Assembly (NCBI GenBank): GCA_018350325.1
Contig: JAEVLN010000053.1
Location: forward strand, 62,683 to 126,682
Origin: Globodera rostochiensis
Taxonomy: Eukaryota > Nematoda > Chromadorea > Rhabditida > Heteroderidae
DNA: 64,000 bases
Direction of reading: 5' to 3'
Position 1 is the first letter of the stretch. The number at the start of each line of letters is the position of its first letter. Of this stretch, positions 1 through 12,030 are shown piece by piece. Under the pieces are notes generated by a model. It was not told the DNA's origin and did not search any database. It saw only the letters and a program-made list of their open reading frames with translations. A program made the translations under genes and the position numbers.

Positions 1-33
1 TTCAAATTCAACATTGCCGCCGATGGCATTTAG
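1..33 (+). CDS. C-terminal end of a second SPRYSEC-like gene (cut by window start)
   Basis: The first 33 bases read FKFNIAADGI followed by a TAG stop. This matches the end of the SPRY gene on the opposite strand (FKFDIAKAFRK, stop). Homology continues for roughly 85 bases past the stop, including the GGGGATTTATGGG stretch also present in reverse complement at about 895-910. The two genes therefore lie tail to tail with their 3' flanks forming an inverted repeat. Only the last codons are in the window, so nothing can be said about whether the gene is intact. Confidence 0.6.
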   Translation, partial: FKFNIAADGI

Positions 34-918
34 AAAGTGAAAAGTGAGGGGATTTATGGGATTTTGCTGTTGAGGGTTTTCGTCTTTGTTTTATTCTTTG
101 TCGATCAAAGCATTTTATCAATTCAATTTGTTTTCGAATTGGTCAATTATTTCGAGGAAAACAAATCCAATGGACTTGCATAAAAATGCAATTTTTTTTT
201 GCGAAAAATAACAAAAAGACTTGGAATCCGATCCCTATTGATCAGCAACGATCTGACCAAAGCCTACAGCCGAGAAAATTTTGGATTTTGATGACAATTT
301 GTTAATTTTAATAAAAATTTTAAAATACGGTATTTTTGAAGCTTTTTAGGAAAACGGGAGAGGTTCGGGGATTTTTTTTGTTGAAGATCTTAACCAGATT
401 TGTAAAGAAAATTGTTCCGAAAAACATCGATTTTTCCGAAAATTTCCTAAGAGATTGGGTAACGCATAACTCTATCACAGGTTAGACCTACCCGGACACA
501 TGATATACCGTTCAAAGCCAAATTTTGTCTAGTTGTGCCCTTTCTCCAAACCCAACACGCCAAAAACATGCTTTAAACCACTTTAGCCCCTTCAACCGCA
601 ACATGGTAGGCAAAAAGGGGCGCTTCTTTTTGGGCCGTTAGCACTTTTTTGGTAGGTCGAAATTGAAAATTTCACCGCCGATTTTTAAATCTGGACAAAT
701 ATCAAAAAAGTTAAGGTCAGAAAACTTTCACAATAGCGTCAAACCTACGACTTGGAATGGTTTTTATTACTCTCGGGTGGATTGAAACTCGAAAGAAAGC
801 GAAATTTTCTGGATTTTTTTTTGCGGGAAAGTGGCAAATTCGAAGATAATTTAATCGACAAAGAATAAAACAAAGACGAAAACCCTCAACAGCAAAATCC
901 CATAAATCCCCTCGTTTT
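34..918. other. Intergenic spacer between convergent SPRY genes
   Basis: No gene is visible here. Bases 34-115 and about 840-918 are inverted copies of each other and represent the duplicated 3' flanks of the two SPRY genes. The centre is AT-rich and carries degraded dispersed-repeat sequence. Confidence 0.5.
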
Positions 919-2238
919 TCACTTTCTAAATGCCTTCGCAATGTCGAATTTGAATTTTTTCAAGCCAAAATTCGCTTCAATTTTGGTGCCAGGATTGAAC
1001 ATCGAAACGCACGGGTACAATTTGGCCGCAGAATCGACTAACAAATAGGCAGTTCCTGTAAAAAAACAAAATAAATAAATTAAAAAGATTTATTAAATCC
1101 AAAAAAAATGAAAGAAACAACCCAAAAGTGATTAAATGCCCTTTAATTTAATTTTAATTCTTTTTCTTTCTCACCTAAAAGCTTGTCATTTTTTGTGTAA
1201 ATGATTTGGCGACTTTTCAAATGGAAGCCGCAGCCGATGATGTCGTTAGGGTCGAATTTGGGGTTTCCTTCGATAAAAGGACGTTGTTTGTGACCCCAAA
1301 AACTGCCACTGTTTGAGTACGCGTAAGAGCCTTTGTCACGTCCAACCCATGTGTCCAATGGCATTTGTTCGGTCGCAAGCCCAATGTAAATACCGCTAAA
1401 TATAATTTTTTAAAAGGAAAATGCTTCTAAAGCATTTCGAAGCTCAACTATTTATATTATTTATTTAACTTACTTTACATTCCCCGAGATTTTCACTTCG
1501 TAGTAGAAAATGCCGTCTTTTGAAATTAACTGTTGTTTGGCGCGGACAGAGCGCCACCCTAAAACGAAAAAGTTAATCATTTTCATAAATCTTTTTAACT
1601 AAATCACTTTAACAGAATAATATTTACCGCTATTCTCTCCAGCAAATTCAACAATCAATTTGTCGGGCGAGAGTGTCAGGCCCTCGTGACATGCAGCAGA
1701 ATCCCATCGATTTTGTTCTAAGGAAAAATAATTTTATTCAAATTACACGTTTTTTGAATGGTTTTGAGGCTGCAATTCGTTTTTGAATTTTTGATAAAAT
1801 GTTCGAATTCGGGTCCGGGGTTCAACGTTGAAAATGGAGCTTATTCGGGTTCCTCGACCCCGAACCTAAGAAACACTTATCGACTTTTGGAGAGCGTAAA
1901 TGAAGTTCCTAAGCCCAAATTAATTTAAAATAATTATTATTTTGCACTGTTACCTGCTTTTGGTTCAGCATTGCCAGTGGATGGTTCATTTTCGAGTTTG
2001 GCGTTTGTTTTTGGCGGCGGCGATGCATCTGAATTCTCTACGTGAGTCAGCCGAAAATTTAAGTTAAAATATTTTGAAATTTAAATAAATTTTTGTTAGT
2101 CACCCCACACACTGAAAAGCGATGAAATATTCCGCCAAATTTTTAATTTGAAAAAACAATTTTTTTTTGACCCGTTTCCAGCAGAGTGGAAGCGGCCACA
2201 AGCAAGCAAATTGCGGCCAAGAAGAGAAAGGTGGGCAT
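919..2238 (-). CDS. Secreted SPRY-domain protein (SPRYSEC-type effector candidate)
   Basis: A six-exon model of 227 residues closes in frame: 2172-2238, 1954-2037, 1628-1717, 1474-1558, 1175-1395 and 919-1055, all with GT-AG introns and matching phases. The start MPTFLFLAAICLLVAAS is a classic signal peptide. A low-complexity linker rich in P, K, N and E follows, then a SPRY/B30.2 domain with recognisable blocks: NRWDSAACHEGL, DGIFYYEVKI, GIYIGLATEQMPLDTWVG, DIIGCGFHLKSRQIIYTKN and LYPCVSMFNPGTKIEANFG. Cyst-nematode SPRYSEC proteins with this layout are gland-secreted and act in host cells; host delivery of this one is inferred from family membership. No frameshift or internal stop is seen. 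Confidence 0.9.
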
Positions 2239-2414
2239 TTTGAGGCAAATAATGAATGATGGCTTTTTCTGCTGCATGCCACCGCTTTTATACGGCTTTA
2301 ATGGCAGGCTTAGAAGTGACTTTGTTTCAAATAGCATTGCCAACGAAGAGAATGGAGAGGACGCGAGAGAATGCGTTGGCATTTACGAAAATATTGCCCT
2401 ACCCCAACAAAGAA

Positions 2415-3492
2415 ATGCCAGAAATTGGGGGCCCCTGTTTATGCCAATTTTGGGGGGGGGGGGAGATTGAAGCATCATGGCTAATGTATTGTATGGAAAA
2501 AGCGCCCGGGCATTTGAGGCCCCCTGTTTATGCCAATTTTGGGGGGGGGGGAGATTGAAGCATCATGGCTAATGTATTGTATGGAAAAAGCGCCCGGGCA
2601 TTTGGGGCCCCTTGTTTATGCCAATTTTGGGGGGGGGGGAGATTGAAGCATCATGGCTAATGTATTGTATGGAAAAAGCGCCCGGGCATTTGGGGCCCCT
2701 TGTTTATGCCAATTTTGGGGGGGGGGGAGATTGAAGCATCATGGCTAATGTATTGTATGGAAAAAGCGCCCGGGCATTTGGGGCCCCTTGTTTATGCCAA
2801 TTTTGGGGGGGGGGGGAGATTGAAGCATCATGGCTAATGTATTGTATGGAAAAAGCGCCCGGGCATTTGAGGCCCCCTGTTTATGCCAATTTTGGGGGGG
2901 GGGGGAGATTGAAGCATCATGGCTAATGTATTGTATGGAAAAAGCGCCCGGGCATTTGGGGCCCCTTGTTTATGCCAATTTTGGGGGGGGGGGAGATTGA
3001 AGCATCATGGCTAATGTATTGTATGGAAAAAGCGCCCGGGCATTTGGGGCCCCTTGTTTATGCCAATTTTGGGGGGGGGGAGATTGAAGCATCATGGCTA
3101 ATGTATTGTATGGAAAAAGCGCCCGGGCATTTGGGGCCCCCTGTTTATGCCAATTTTGGGGGGGGGGGGGGGGAGATTGAAGCATCATGGCTAATGTATT
3201 GTATGGAAAAAGCGCCCGGGCATTTGGGGCCCCCTGTTTATGCCAATTTTGGGGGGGGGGGGGGGAAATTGAAGCATCATGGCTAATGTATTGTATGGAA
3301 AAAGCGCCCGGGCATTTGGGGCCCCCTGTTTATGCCAATTTTGGGGGGGGGGGGGGAGATTGAAGCATCATGGCTAATGTATTGTATGGAAAAAGCGCCC
3401 GGGCATTTGGGGCCCCCTGTTTATGCCAATTTTGGGGGGGGGGGGGGGAGATTGAAGCATCATGGCTAATGTATTGTATGGAAAAAGCGCCC
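2415..3492. repeat. 87-90 bp minisatellite with poly(G) tract, about 12 copies
   Basis: Twelve near-identical units each contain GATTGAAGCATCATGGCTAA, a GCGCCCGGGCATT core and a run of 9-14 G. The unit length varies mainly through the G run. The array lies just upstream of the SPRY gene start (2238, minus strand), so it could influence that promoter. Open frames reading through it are repeat artefacts. Confidence 0.95.
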
Positions 3493-3890
3493 CCCTAGGC
3501 ATTTTATGGCCAAAGAAGCAGAGATATTGGTCGATAAATCTGAATTGAACTTTGCATATGACAGGGGCTGCGTTGAGCGGGTAAGGGCTGACGTGGAACT
3601 TTTGGGCATCCTCTAAATTTCTATTTTGGTGCACTTTTTTACGAAACCCCATAGGAGCCATCCAACAAGCTTTTCTAATGCCTGTCGAAACGAAAGATCC
3701 AGAATTAATCAAATTTATTCAATTCCCGTCTTCTTGGCCACGGAGTTCCGTCATAAATAACCGGACAGTTTAGCGCCATGCCGTTTTGGCGCGGCAAATT
3801 TTGATCGGGTAGGGTCAACTTGGGCGCCGACAAGTTTAAAACATTTTATTAATTAAGAAAATCAAATAAATTAACATTTTAAAAAACTCT

Positions 3891-4065
3891 TTATTGTTGA
3901 AGCTTCAACTTAAAAGGGAAGATATGAAATCGTTTCGTGCCAAAAATCGATTTGAACTTGAAGTTTGGTCCAAAGTTTTCTTCAATTTTAACGCAGCGTA
4001 ATACAAGAAACGCATGGAAACAAATCAGCGGCAGAATGGGCAAATAAACCGGTAGTTTCTGCGAA
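3891..4065 (-). pseudogene. Relic last exon of a SPRYSEC-like gene
   Basis: On the minus strand the exon reads TGLFAHSAADLFPCVSC, stops after ITLR, and resumes one base shifted as KIEENFGPNFKFKSIFGTKR to a stop near 3895. Both parts match the final exon of the intact SPRY gene (LLVDSAAKLYPCVSMFNPGTKIEANFG). The frameshift and the absence of other exons nearby mark it as a decayed copy. Together with the two genes to the left, this indicates a local SPRY cluster. Confidence 0.7.
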
Positions 4066-4889
4066 ACAAATTAGGTGAACAAAAAATAATTTACAAATTT
4101 AATGAATTCTTTAAAATGAAAATGCCGTTTAATTTTCTTTTTTGTAAGATTGGTAATTATTTGAGGAGCTATAATCCGGAATCCAGTAAATTTCAAAAAC
4201 CTTAATCACCTAAAATTTCGTATCTTATTCGTTATCATCATTCAGTTGCCCTTTATTGCCCTTTATTTTTTGAATTTTTTATCAAACTCTAGAGAGTCGA
4301 CAATTTGTTTTAATCATACCTTTTATTCATAAGAAACTCCTATTCACTCTATTAAAAGTGAAAGTGAATATTCTTTGCCTTTGAATTTTGTGCAGAATTG
4401 ACAAAAAATTTTTTGTCCAATACCCCCCATTTTTTTTATGTTATCATTTTGCTTCAAAATTCAGTCTATAAAAACTTTGGGTCAATTAAATACAAATTCT
4501 GATAACGACGCCCGGACAGTGAACAATTTTTTTAGTTTGTAAATTTTTTTGGGTTTTTCGTAAAATTTTTTAATTTCGAAAACGAAAACCCCACGAAAAA
4601 CACGAAATCGAAACGAAATTTCGTGTAGCCCTGATTCGAATCAAAGTTTGCACAGCATTCAAAAAAAATTGTTTCGTGGTGTTAAAGTTGCCTATAAAAA
4701 GATTTTTAAAATCATAAAGTTAAAGGTCTAAATCATCGAAAATATTTAAAATTCCAAAATGAACAAATTTTTGGGAATATTTGCGTATCCAAATTGCGGA
4801 AAATCCAAAAAATCCGCAATTGCGTGCAGCCCTTGTGCGTATTGAATTGAAATTATACAAAGTTTTTGTGGGATTTATTCGTTTTGGTA
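4066..4889. other. AT-rich intergenic region, no gene seen
   Basis: AT-rich sequence with short A and T runs and a stretch of CGAAA/CACGAAA repeats near 4570-4630. I see no convincing exon or RNA gene. Confidence 0.4.
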
Positions 4890-7188
4890 TCATTTGACTC
4901 CGATAGGTTTGTCCGCAGTCACTTCGGCTTTCAAAGTCACCGTGTCGTTCTTCGTGTCGTACCATCCGTTGTTCGGGTCCATCAATTTCTAAACCACTCA
5001 TTTTGTAAAGGTCCGAGTATGGCATTTCGATAACCTTAAATGGCATAAACTTGGGGAATCCCCAATCGTTTCCCCCCGAGTGAAAAATGTGGCTGGTCTC
5101 CCGAGTGTGGTCCTTTTCTCCCTCCTTTTGCGAAACAATTCGAAGTGTTGCCAAACAGGTCCAATTGTGATCTTAATAATCAAATGATAAAACTAATTAT
5201 CTTTCGTCGTTAGCGATAGATAATGCCAACCATTGTAACCAGCGTTGCACTGGAGGAAGAAGCCCAAACGGGCGTATTCTGAATTTGCCCAAATTCTCCA
5301 TGAAAGGCCTACGATGTACACGACCGCGCTGAGTCGGCTACTGATCCCATCTACTCGCGCAAATTCAGACAATTTCTCAATTTTCAGCATAATCTTCCCT
5401 TTGGCTTTATACGGACCTAAAGTGCAATTTGAAGAGCTTCCCAAATAACATTTAGCGGTTCTGCTGCATTTTATGCGTCCATATTAGTTTCCGACCGGAC
5501 TCAGCCCGGGTTTTCCCGGAAGAGTCGGGGATGAGCAAAAATCAGTTTTTTTCCAAAATAGGCATAAAAGCCCTCAAATATTTGAAATTGTCTTGAGCAA
5601 ATGTCAGAAAATTCTACTAATCCGACCCATTTCGAATTTATCCAAAAAAAAATCCCTCGGGCACAATTTGAAAATTTGTTTGGATGTATAAAATGAAGTC
5701 CTAAGCATTTAGCCTACCATGGTCGTCCGATTTTGTTGCGGTCCGTTCATTGTTTGGGAATTGCAGCGGGAAAGTTCGGTCAGAGCGGCGTTCGGATGAG
5801 AATGGTGCAGATACACGCTGATGACCTCGTCCCGTGTCAACACTCCGGATGGAACTGTCAACAAAATTAAACTGAATTTTGGGGTCGGAATTTTGAAACG
5901 TCTACGAAGAATGGCATTTTTAAAGTCAAAATATTCCAGTCCAAAATGGATGATACCAATAAATTCATAAAAATCGCTCTCAGAGATGAGGGGAAAACGA
6001 ATTTTGAAGAGTGCCGGGCCGAGCAATTCACGTTTATTCTCCGCTGAACACTCGTACTCATTTTGACGGCATTTTTCGTCCGCCCAACGATGTGCCTAAT
6101 TGAAAAAAAAAAATTAATTGGTAATCTTACGAAAATATAATTTTGTAATTCCAAAAAAAACTTAAAAATGCCAAAAAGCGTTCTTTTCTTTTTCAAATTA
6201 AGTTTTACGGCATTCCAAATAGCAATTTCTTCGCAGATGAACAGCTCGTCACGGGCCAGAATCTCACACAATAATTTTTGATCAATTTTCAAAAACGCTT
6301 CTGAGAGGAGTTAATTGGCCGCATTCACATCGATGTGCTCCAAACAACGGCGAGCAAAGTCCTAAAATTTAATTAAAAATATATTTAATATACATTCAAT
6401 TACAGCTAATTGATTAAAAGTAGCCACCTCTTCTCCTAGGAAGCGAGCGCGGTCAAGCGCGAGAAAAATATTGCGCAACTCCGGTATGGGAAAGTTCAGA
6501 CACGCTTTGCCCAGCTCGGCCAAGTCATATTTTTTGGCTAAAAGGCAATTAATCCAAAAAAGTATTTATTTTTTGAAATTTTCTTACTAAGGATTTTCCA
6601 CAGAATTTTAATAAATCCTTCAAAAAAAGGAATTAGCGGTTCATTCTTAAAATTCACCCGCATAAAGCACAGAAATTGCATTGTCTCCGTTCAGCCCGCT
6701 CAAATCGTCCACATAAATAAAGCTGAGCATCGCCTTGAACGCCCCCACCTCCACGTCCGGCACCTCCACGGGCTTAACTTCTTTAGCTAAAATTATTATT
6801 TATATTTCAAACAAAATTTTGCAGCACCGGTCCCAACGGCGGCGAATTTTGCGTTTTGCTCGTCAAAACGGAACATTGCCGCAAAAACGTCAGAGGCCAC
6901 CATCAGAATCGCTTTATGTGCTGGCAGAAGCTTAACAAAATTAATAAGATGAAATATAATTAAAAAGGCAATTGAAGCATCATTAATCAAAGTAATTGAA
7001 ATATCATTAATTAAAGTAATTGAAATATCATTAATTAAAGTAATTGAAATATCATTAATTAAAGTAATTGAATATCATTCATTAAAGTAAATGTTTCACT
7101 ATTTTTCAGTACTCGCCTCCTTTTCGTCTCCTCCCCCCACCAAAAAGTGAACGTCCGCCCCAATGCCCGTGTCCAGCAAATGCTTCAT
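4890..7188 (-). pseudogene. BTB-BACK-MATH domain protein, broken by a stop and a frameshift
   Basis: Exons on the minus strand give a BTB domain (ADVHFLVGGGDEKE, then LLPAHKAILMVASDVFAAMF and VEVPDVEVGAFKAMLSFIY), a BACK region (IDQKLLCEILARDELFICEE) and a C-terminal MATH-like domain (LQCNAGYNDHNW, TLRIVSQKEGEKDH, GFPKFMPFKVI). This family is greatly expanded in cyst nematodes; BTB-MATH proteins usually act as Cul3 ubiquitin-ligase adaptors. Exon 1 (7117-7188) starts at the first in-frame ATG and ends in a GC donor (GAG|GCGAGT). The next exon starts at 6930. Two lesions are visible: an in-frame TAA at 6311-6313 and a one-base shift near 4981, after which the expected ending (WYDTKNDTVTLKAEVTADK) resumes. 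It is probably a recent pseudogene, though assembly error is possible. Confidence 0.8.
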
Positions 7189-8006
7189 CCGCCCAGCGTA
7201 GAATTTGGTTTTGGCATTTCACAATTTTGTACAAAAAAATGCTACAAATTTTCAGAAAAGACATTTGATGGAACAAAAACGGAGCAAGAAGAGCTCAAAT
7301 GCGGGAAAACAAAAAATGAATGATTGCTTTACTTTTAAAGGGTAGGCGGTGCCGATAGACGCAGCCGGGAAAAGTTTTTTTACAAAAATTGGCGAACTTT
7401 TTTAAGAATTTTCAAAAATCTTTTTTGCGCGTATTTTAATTTAAAATTTGAAAATTTATTGAAAAAATTTATTAATGGGGGGAAGCGTACGTGACAAGAG
7501 GCGAACAGAGAAAAAATTGCTTCCACTCAAGCAGGTCCAAACCCAACAGACAACAATAGACTTGGCACAAAGGCAAACCACTAATTTGTTCAGCGAATCG
7601 TATCGAAAACTGATTTCTGATCATTCTGAAACCCCTAATCTCTGCAGTAAATGGACAAAGAGCGAAACCCCAAACTTTCTGGGCTACGCTATGGATGAAA
7701 AGCGGGCCGATACACGGCCTTTCTTAATTAAGGAAACTGTGGCCAATTTCAAAATTCCGGATTTTTAAAATTTTGGTTGCAAATCTCTTAACAAATCGAG
7801 CCAATACAATTTTCTTGGCGGCGCCTATCAGCACCGCTGACCCCCTGCCTTAGAAGTGAAGCAGAATTCGGATAAAAAAGCCAAAGTGAAAAAGCAGTAA
7901 TTTAGCAGGAAAACCCCAAAAAGTAGGAAAACCCTGCTAATGCAGGTTAGATGGTCACCCTTAACATTCGGGTTGAAACATTTAAATAACACAAATTAAC
8001 TCCGTA

Positions 8007-8215
8007 ATGGTAAACCAACTTGCTACGCTCACAGGTGTGCACAAGCGTGGCAAGCGCCCGCTATTGGACATCAAACCGGAACTGCACGTCTGCAACACTT
8101 GCGAGCAGGTGATTGACACGAAGAATATGCAGCATCACATTGTTGCTCATGAACTGCCGAACAAGCGCAAGTTGGACCTGCCGTACGGGTGCCGCGTCGG
8201 CGGTGACAAATGCCA
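8007..8215 (+). CDS. Possible exon with a C2H2-like zinc finger
   Basis: Higher-GC open stretch with the spacing CNTCEQVIDTKNMQHHIVAH, compatible with a C2H2 finger (C-x2-C ... H-x4-H). It is followed by a basic tract. The frame runs on into a tRNA-derived fragment, a poly(C) run and then the left edge of the large inverted repeat, so the rest of any gene has been lost or replaced. I do not recognise the family. Confidence 0.35.
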
Positions 8216-8266
8216 AGGAGTGGATTTGAACCCACGACCTTCATCCAGTCCGTGGTTTACCCCCCC
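8213..8266 (-). repeat. tRNA-derived fragment
   Basis: On the minus strand the stretch GGTCGTGGGTTCAAATCC looks like a tRNA T-arm and box B. No matching acceptor or D arm is found, so it is probably a tRNA pseudogene or the head of a SINE. Confidence 0.4.
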
Positions 8267-8373
8267 CCCCCCTAGGCGTTTTGTCCACGTCCAACCAGCG
8301 GAATCATTTTCTCTCACTTACACCATAAACCAGGGATGCCAACAAAAAAAAAATTCCCAAAATAAGTACGTGG

Positions 8374-8917
8374 ACGCTTTGGCTTCATAGGCCGCGCAAA
8401 CTCTGGTTCCGTTGGCCGCTTCCTACAAAATATTTGTTTTTAAACATTTTTAAAATTAAATTAAAAAAGAAAAAGTCACCGCTAAGCAATTGCAAAATTT
8501 ATCATCACAATTGATTTGACCGGCTTGTGCCGAATAACATCTGAAATAAGCAAAATTACAATGTGAGAGGCGTCACGTCAAAGTTCACAGGTCATGCGCC
8601 ACACAACAATTGTTAAATCCGTCTGAATTTTGAGTTTATACAAATTAAAAAAATGACTAAAAATAATTACTTTTTCTGGTAGGACAATCTCTTGTTACCG
8701 CATTCTCCGACATAAACTTAAATTGACAAAATTTGGAAAAAATTTAAATTTTATTTGCCATATTGAAGCGGTCACTCCCACAAAACCAATCCATTTTTAT
8801 GAGAGAAGCGGGCGTTGTTGTGCCATTCGGGGAGGGTTCTTGACAAATTGTCACGGGAAATGCGATTACAAAGATTAGTGAAGTAATTAAGCGTGATTTG
8901 ATTCTAATTAGGCCCAT
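8374..8917 (-). pseudogene. Truncated copy of the secreted cysteine-rich gene
   Basis: Exon 1 begins at 8917 with the same signal peptide as the right-arm gene (MGLIRIKSRLITSLIFVIAF). One extra base after the FNMA codons shifts the frame into a stop (NKI, stop). Exon 2 lies near 8480-8545. Exon 3 is cut at 8374 by the edge of the inverted repeat, and exon 4 is absent. The right-arm gene at 15780-16587 is the intact version. Confidence 0.75.
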
Positions 8918-9999
8918 ATTAAGAGAATCTGCGAAGCGAATTTGTTGTCGGCATTCATTCGCCACGGCTTATTTATAGGCAAATCAGCTTCACAAAAGGC
9001 CAAAGTTAAGCCATCATTTGGCGGCATCGAAGTTACGTTCCGTCGGCTGAACGAACAAACGATTTTAATTTCCGTTAAAATTTTTATTTCAACCGAACAT
9101 TTTAAGTTTTGCTCAGACTTTATTTAACGATTTTGCCTGTTTCACAATCGTCAGACAAATTTTACCAGTTTATAAACTTTCTGTCATTTGTTTACATATC
9201 CAATGAAATTTTTTGAATGTGCAAATAGTCGATGGAATGATTAAATTTTATTGTCCTTTTAGCTAGGGTTGGTTGCACTGTACCGGTTAAACGGTTGCGA
9301 TAACCGCCGGTTTAAGCACGCCTAGTTTTTGGATTTTTTTGTTAATTTTAATGACTTTAAATTTTGATCGTATTCAATGCAAGTGTAAAGTTAGGGGCCG
9401 AAAATCTGATAAGCACTGCCGAATAAAAAAAAAAATCAAACAAAAAAAGGCCCCGTTTCCGATTCTCGAGACTCGATACCGTGACTTGACGCCGAGACTC
9501 GAGATTTTTTTTTGAAAATTTTTTAATTTTAGGTTCAAAAGTAGGGTAGGACGGGACCGGGACGGGGTGCTGGAAAAATACGGGAATGCCGTAATTTTGA
9601 TGATATCGATCTCGTTGATGTTCATTTCGAGTGACACATTTTACATTTTTGTCATTCTGAACCCGTTTACAAAATGAGCATTGTGGCTCCTGGGCCACTG
9701 GCAAATGTTTTCGCTTCAGAGCGATTGACGAAAAGTGAATTTTTTCCGAGAAAATGGATATACTGCGCCTCGGGCGTTAACTCAAGCGGGTTGGGAGTAT
9801 TTATTCAAAAAATTGGTGAAAAAATGTACAAAACACTCGTTCAACTTTCCCGGAAAGCACAAAATTAATTTTGAAAATGAAATACAAAAATTAGGACTAA
9901 AATATAAAATGTACAAAATCGATACGAATTTGTTAGGGGTTTATTTTGACGTCGTCGCCCCACCACCACCAATGCCCCAATGGCCGGCCATTTTTGCGG

Positions 10000-10925
10000 C
10001 AATCCGATGGACAATTGACGGCGCTCTTTATACACGGGTTGAAGACAAAACTGGACGAGCAGTTCAAGCTGTTCAGTGTAGCAGCAACGGTCGGGCAACG
10101 GAGGATATTCAGCATCTTGGATCTTCTGCTTCAGCGAGCTGATGTTGTCCTTCTCACTGAAGAACGGGAGCGCAGTGTGGCCATCTAAATGTGGGGAAAC
10201 CAAAGATTTCTTTGTTTTTGAAATTTTTCAGACAATTTTTGTTAAATTTCAAAAATAAAAAGATCAGCTAGGCTCCCAGGCTCTCTAACCGATCAGTGAT
10301 CAGAGTTTTTGATGAGATAAAACTCATTCACTCACTTCATAGAGAATGCATCCGAGCGACCAAATGTCGGACTTCGTCGTGTACGTCTTCTCAAGAATGC
10401 GCTCCGGCGACATGTAATAGGGCGTACCGCCACCCTAAAGTCGGCGAGTTTGACGGTGTCTTCCGTGGTAAACAGCACGTTGGGCGGCTTTAAGTCGCGG
10501 TGAATGATGTGCTGCTTGTGGATGAAGGAAACAGCGTCAGCAATTTGGGTGAACACGCGCCAAATGTCCGCTTCCGGCACCAGCAACCTGTGGTCGGTGG
10601 TCTTCCGCTAAAAAATGCTTTCCGAATGTTGCAAAAAATGACTATTTGGAGTTGGAGGTGTTCCTTTCAGTGAATTCTCGAATCTTGACGATTCTTTAAT
10701 TCTCTTAATTCATTCTCTTTTGTCTAAAAATGTTTGTTTTTTTTTGTCGTTTTTCCCTTGAAAATTGTGCGAACACAACACCTTCAGCCACGTCTCCAGG
10801 TCACCGCCGTTGACATACTCCAACACAAGCACAAGGTATTTGACGCCCTTCAAATTGCAAATTAAAAATGACCGGTAACGCGCGTAAAAGTTGATGTTTT
10901 TTACGACAATCGCAAAACTCTCCAA
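10000..10925 (-). pseudogene. Partial NEK6/7-like kinase (left arm)
   Basis: The minus strand encodes the same kinase segments as 13760-14760: YLVLVLEYVNGGDLETWLK, then IADAVSFIHKQHIIHRDLKP, then the C-lobe DAEYPPLPDRCCYTEQLELL. The N-lobe exons are missing because the arm ends at 11020. After LADF both copies carry the same lesion: the activation segment is missing and the frame is lost before the expected [13 protein letters not shown]. The lesion therefore predates the inverted duplication. Confidence 0.75.
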
Positions 10926-11574
10926 AAATTCTCAAACCCCCCCCCCCCCAAAATAAACGAAACTCTAAAAAACAAACGAGGAAAGAGTAAACAAAATTTT
11001 AAGTGAATATTTAAAGCATTACTGCGTCAAAGATAAAGCGACAAAATTTAAAAAAAAATCAATTTTTTGTTTGGCCAACAATACAAAAAAAAATTCATGC
11101 AGGCATAATTTGATAATGTACAAAAAAGCCCCTGATCAGTTTGTCTCACAATGTTTCTTTAGTTTGCTATAGCGCGTTAAACAAAAAATTTTTTGTCGCT
11201 TTACTTTTGGCGACCACTTTGATTTAGTTGACTTTGAAAAAAGTTATGAGCAAAAAAGCTTGAAAAATGGTAGCGAGTTGGGTATTTACCATAAAAATTA
11301 ACAAAAAAAAAATCGAATCTTGGATAGCAGGTGTGGACGAAATTCATTTCGGGTTTCAGTCTTCTAGTCGTAAAGCAAATGTAGAGAGGAATCAAAAACT
11401 TGAATTTATGGGCTATGGATCGGTAGGGCAGACACAAAAATCGATAACAGTTTTTCCCCGGACCTTCTCTATTCGCGCCCCTGGGAATAATTGTGCCAAT
11501 GAAAATATTCCATTTCGACAAGGGCCCTATTCGCGGGCACTGTTTTCACACAATTTTTGACATAATTTAGGAGT

Positions 11575-12030
11575 TTTACCACAAATTTTACTTTTGAAGA
11601 AATAGTGTGTTAAAAAAGAGAGACAGACGGATCGAACAATTTTATAGTTACTTTTTGAACATTATTTTTTGAAAGAAATAGTGTGCTAAAAAGAGAGAGA
11701 CAGACGGTGAGCGTAATTTGGACATCAACGCACCCTATCAAACAATTTTTAGTCACTTTTTTGAACATTATTTTTTGAAAGAAATAGTGTGCTAAAAAGA
11801 GAGAGACAGACGGTGAGAGTAATTTGGACATCAACGCACCCTATCAAACAATTTTTAGTCACTTTTTTGAACATTATTTTTTGAAAGAAATAGTGTGCTA
11901 AAAAGAGAGAGACAGACGGTGAGAGTAATTTTGGACATCAACGCACCCCATCTAAAATTTGTTTTAGTTTAATTTCTGAAAATTTTATTTTTTTGAAGAA
12001 ATAGTGTGCTAAAAAGAGAGAGACAGACGG
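11575..12030 (-). repeat. Satellite array, about 5 units of 100-115 bp
   Basis: Units contain GAAATAGTGTGCTAAAAAGA, then AGACAGACGGTGAGAGTAAT, then a TTGGACATCAACGCACCC block. This is the reverse complement of the unit in the arrays at 17215-17740 and 21675-22510. Confidence 0.9.

Larger units (their letters stand above)
8374..11020 (+). repeat. Left arm of a giant inverted repeat
   Basis: This 2.65-kb block is the near-perfect reverse complement of 13677-16321. The inner junction is AATGCTTTAAATATT on both sides and the outer junction is at AAAGCGT. The arms carry a truncated cysteine-rich gene and the 3' half of a NEK-like kinase. The spacer is 2.66 kb. Confidence 0.95.

Noticed and set aside
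2256..3286. Open frames through the G-rich minisatellite
   Set aside because: They consist only of the repeat unit translated, with no independent coding signal.
7475..7768. 97-residue open frame as a gene
   Set aside because: No domain, no splice context and no bias beyond the AT-rich background.
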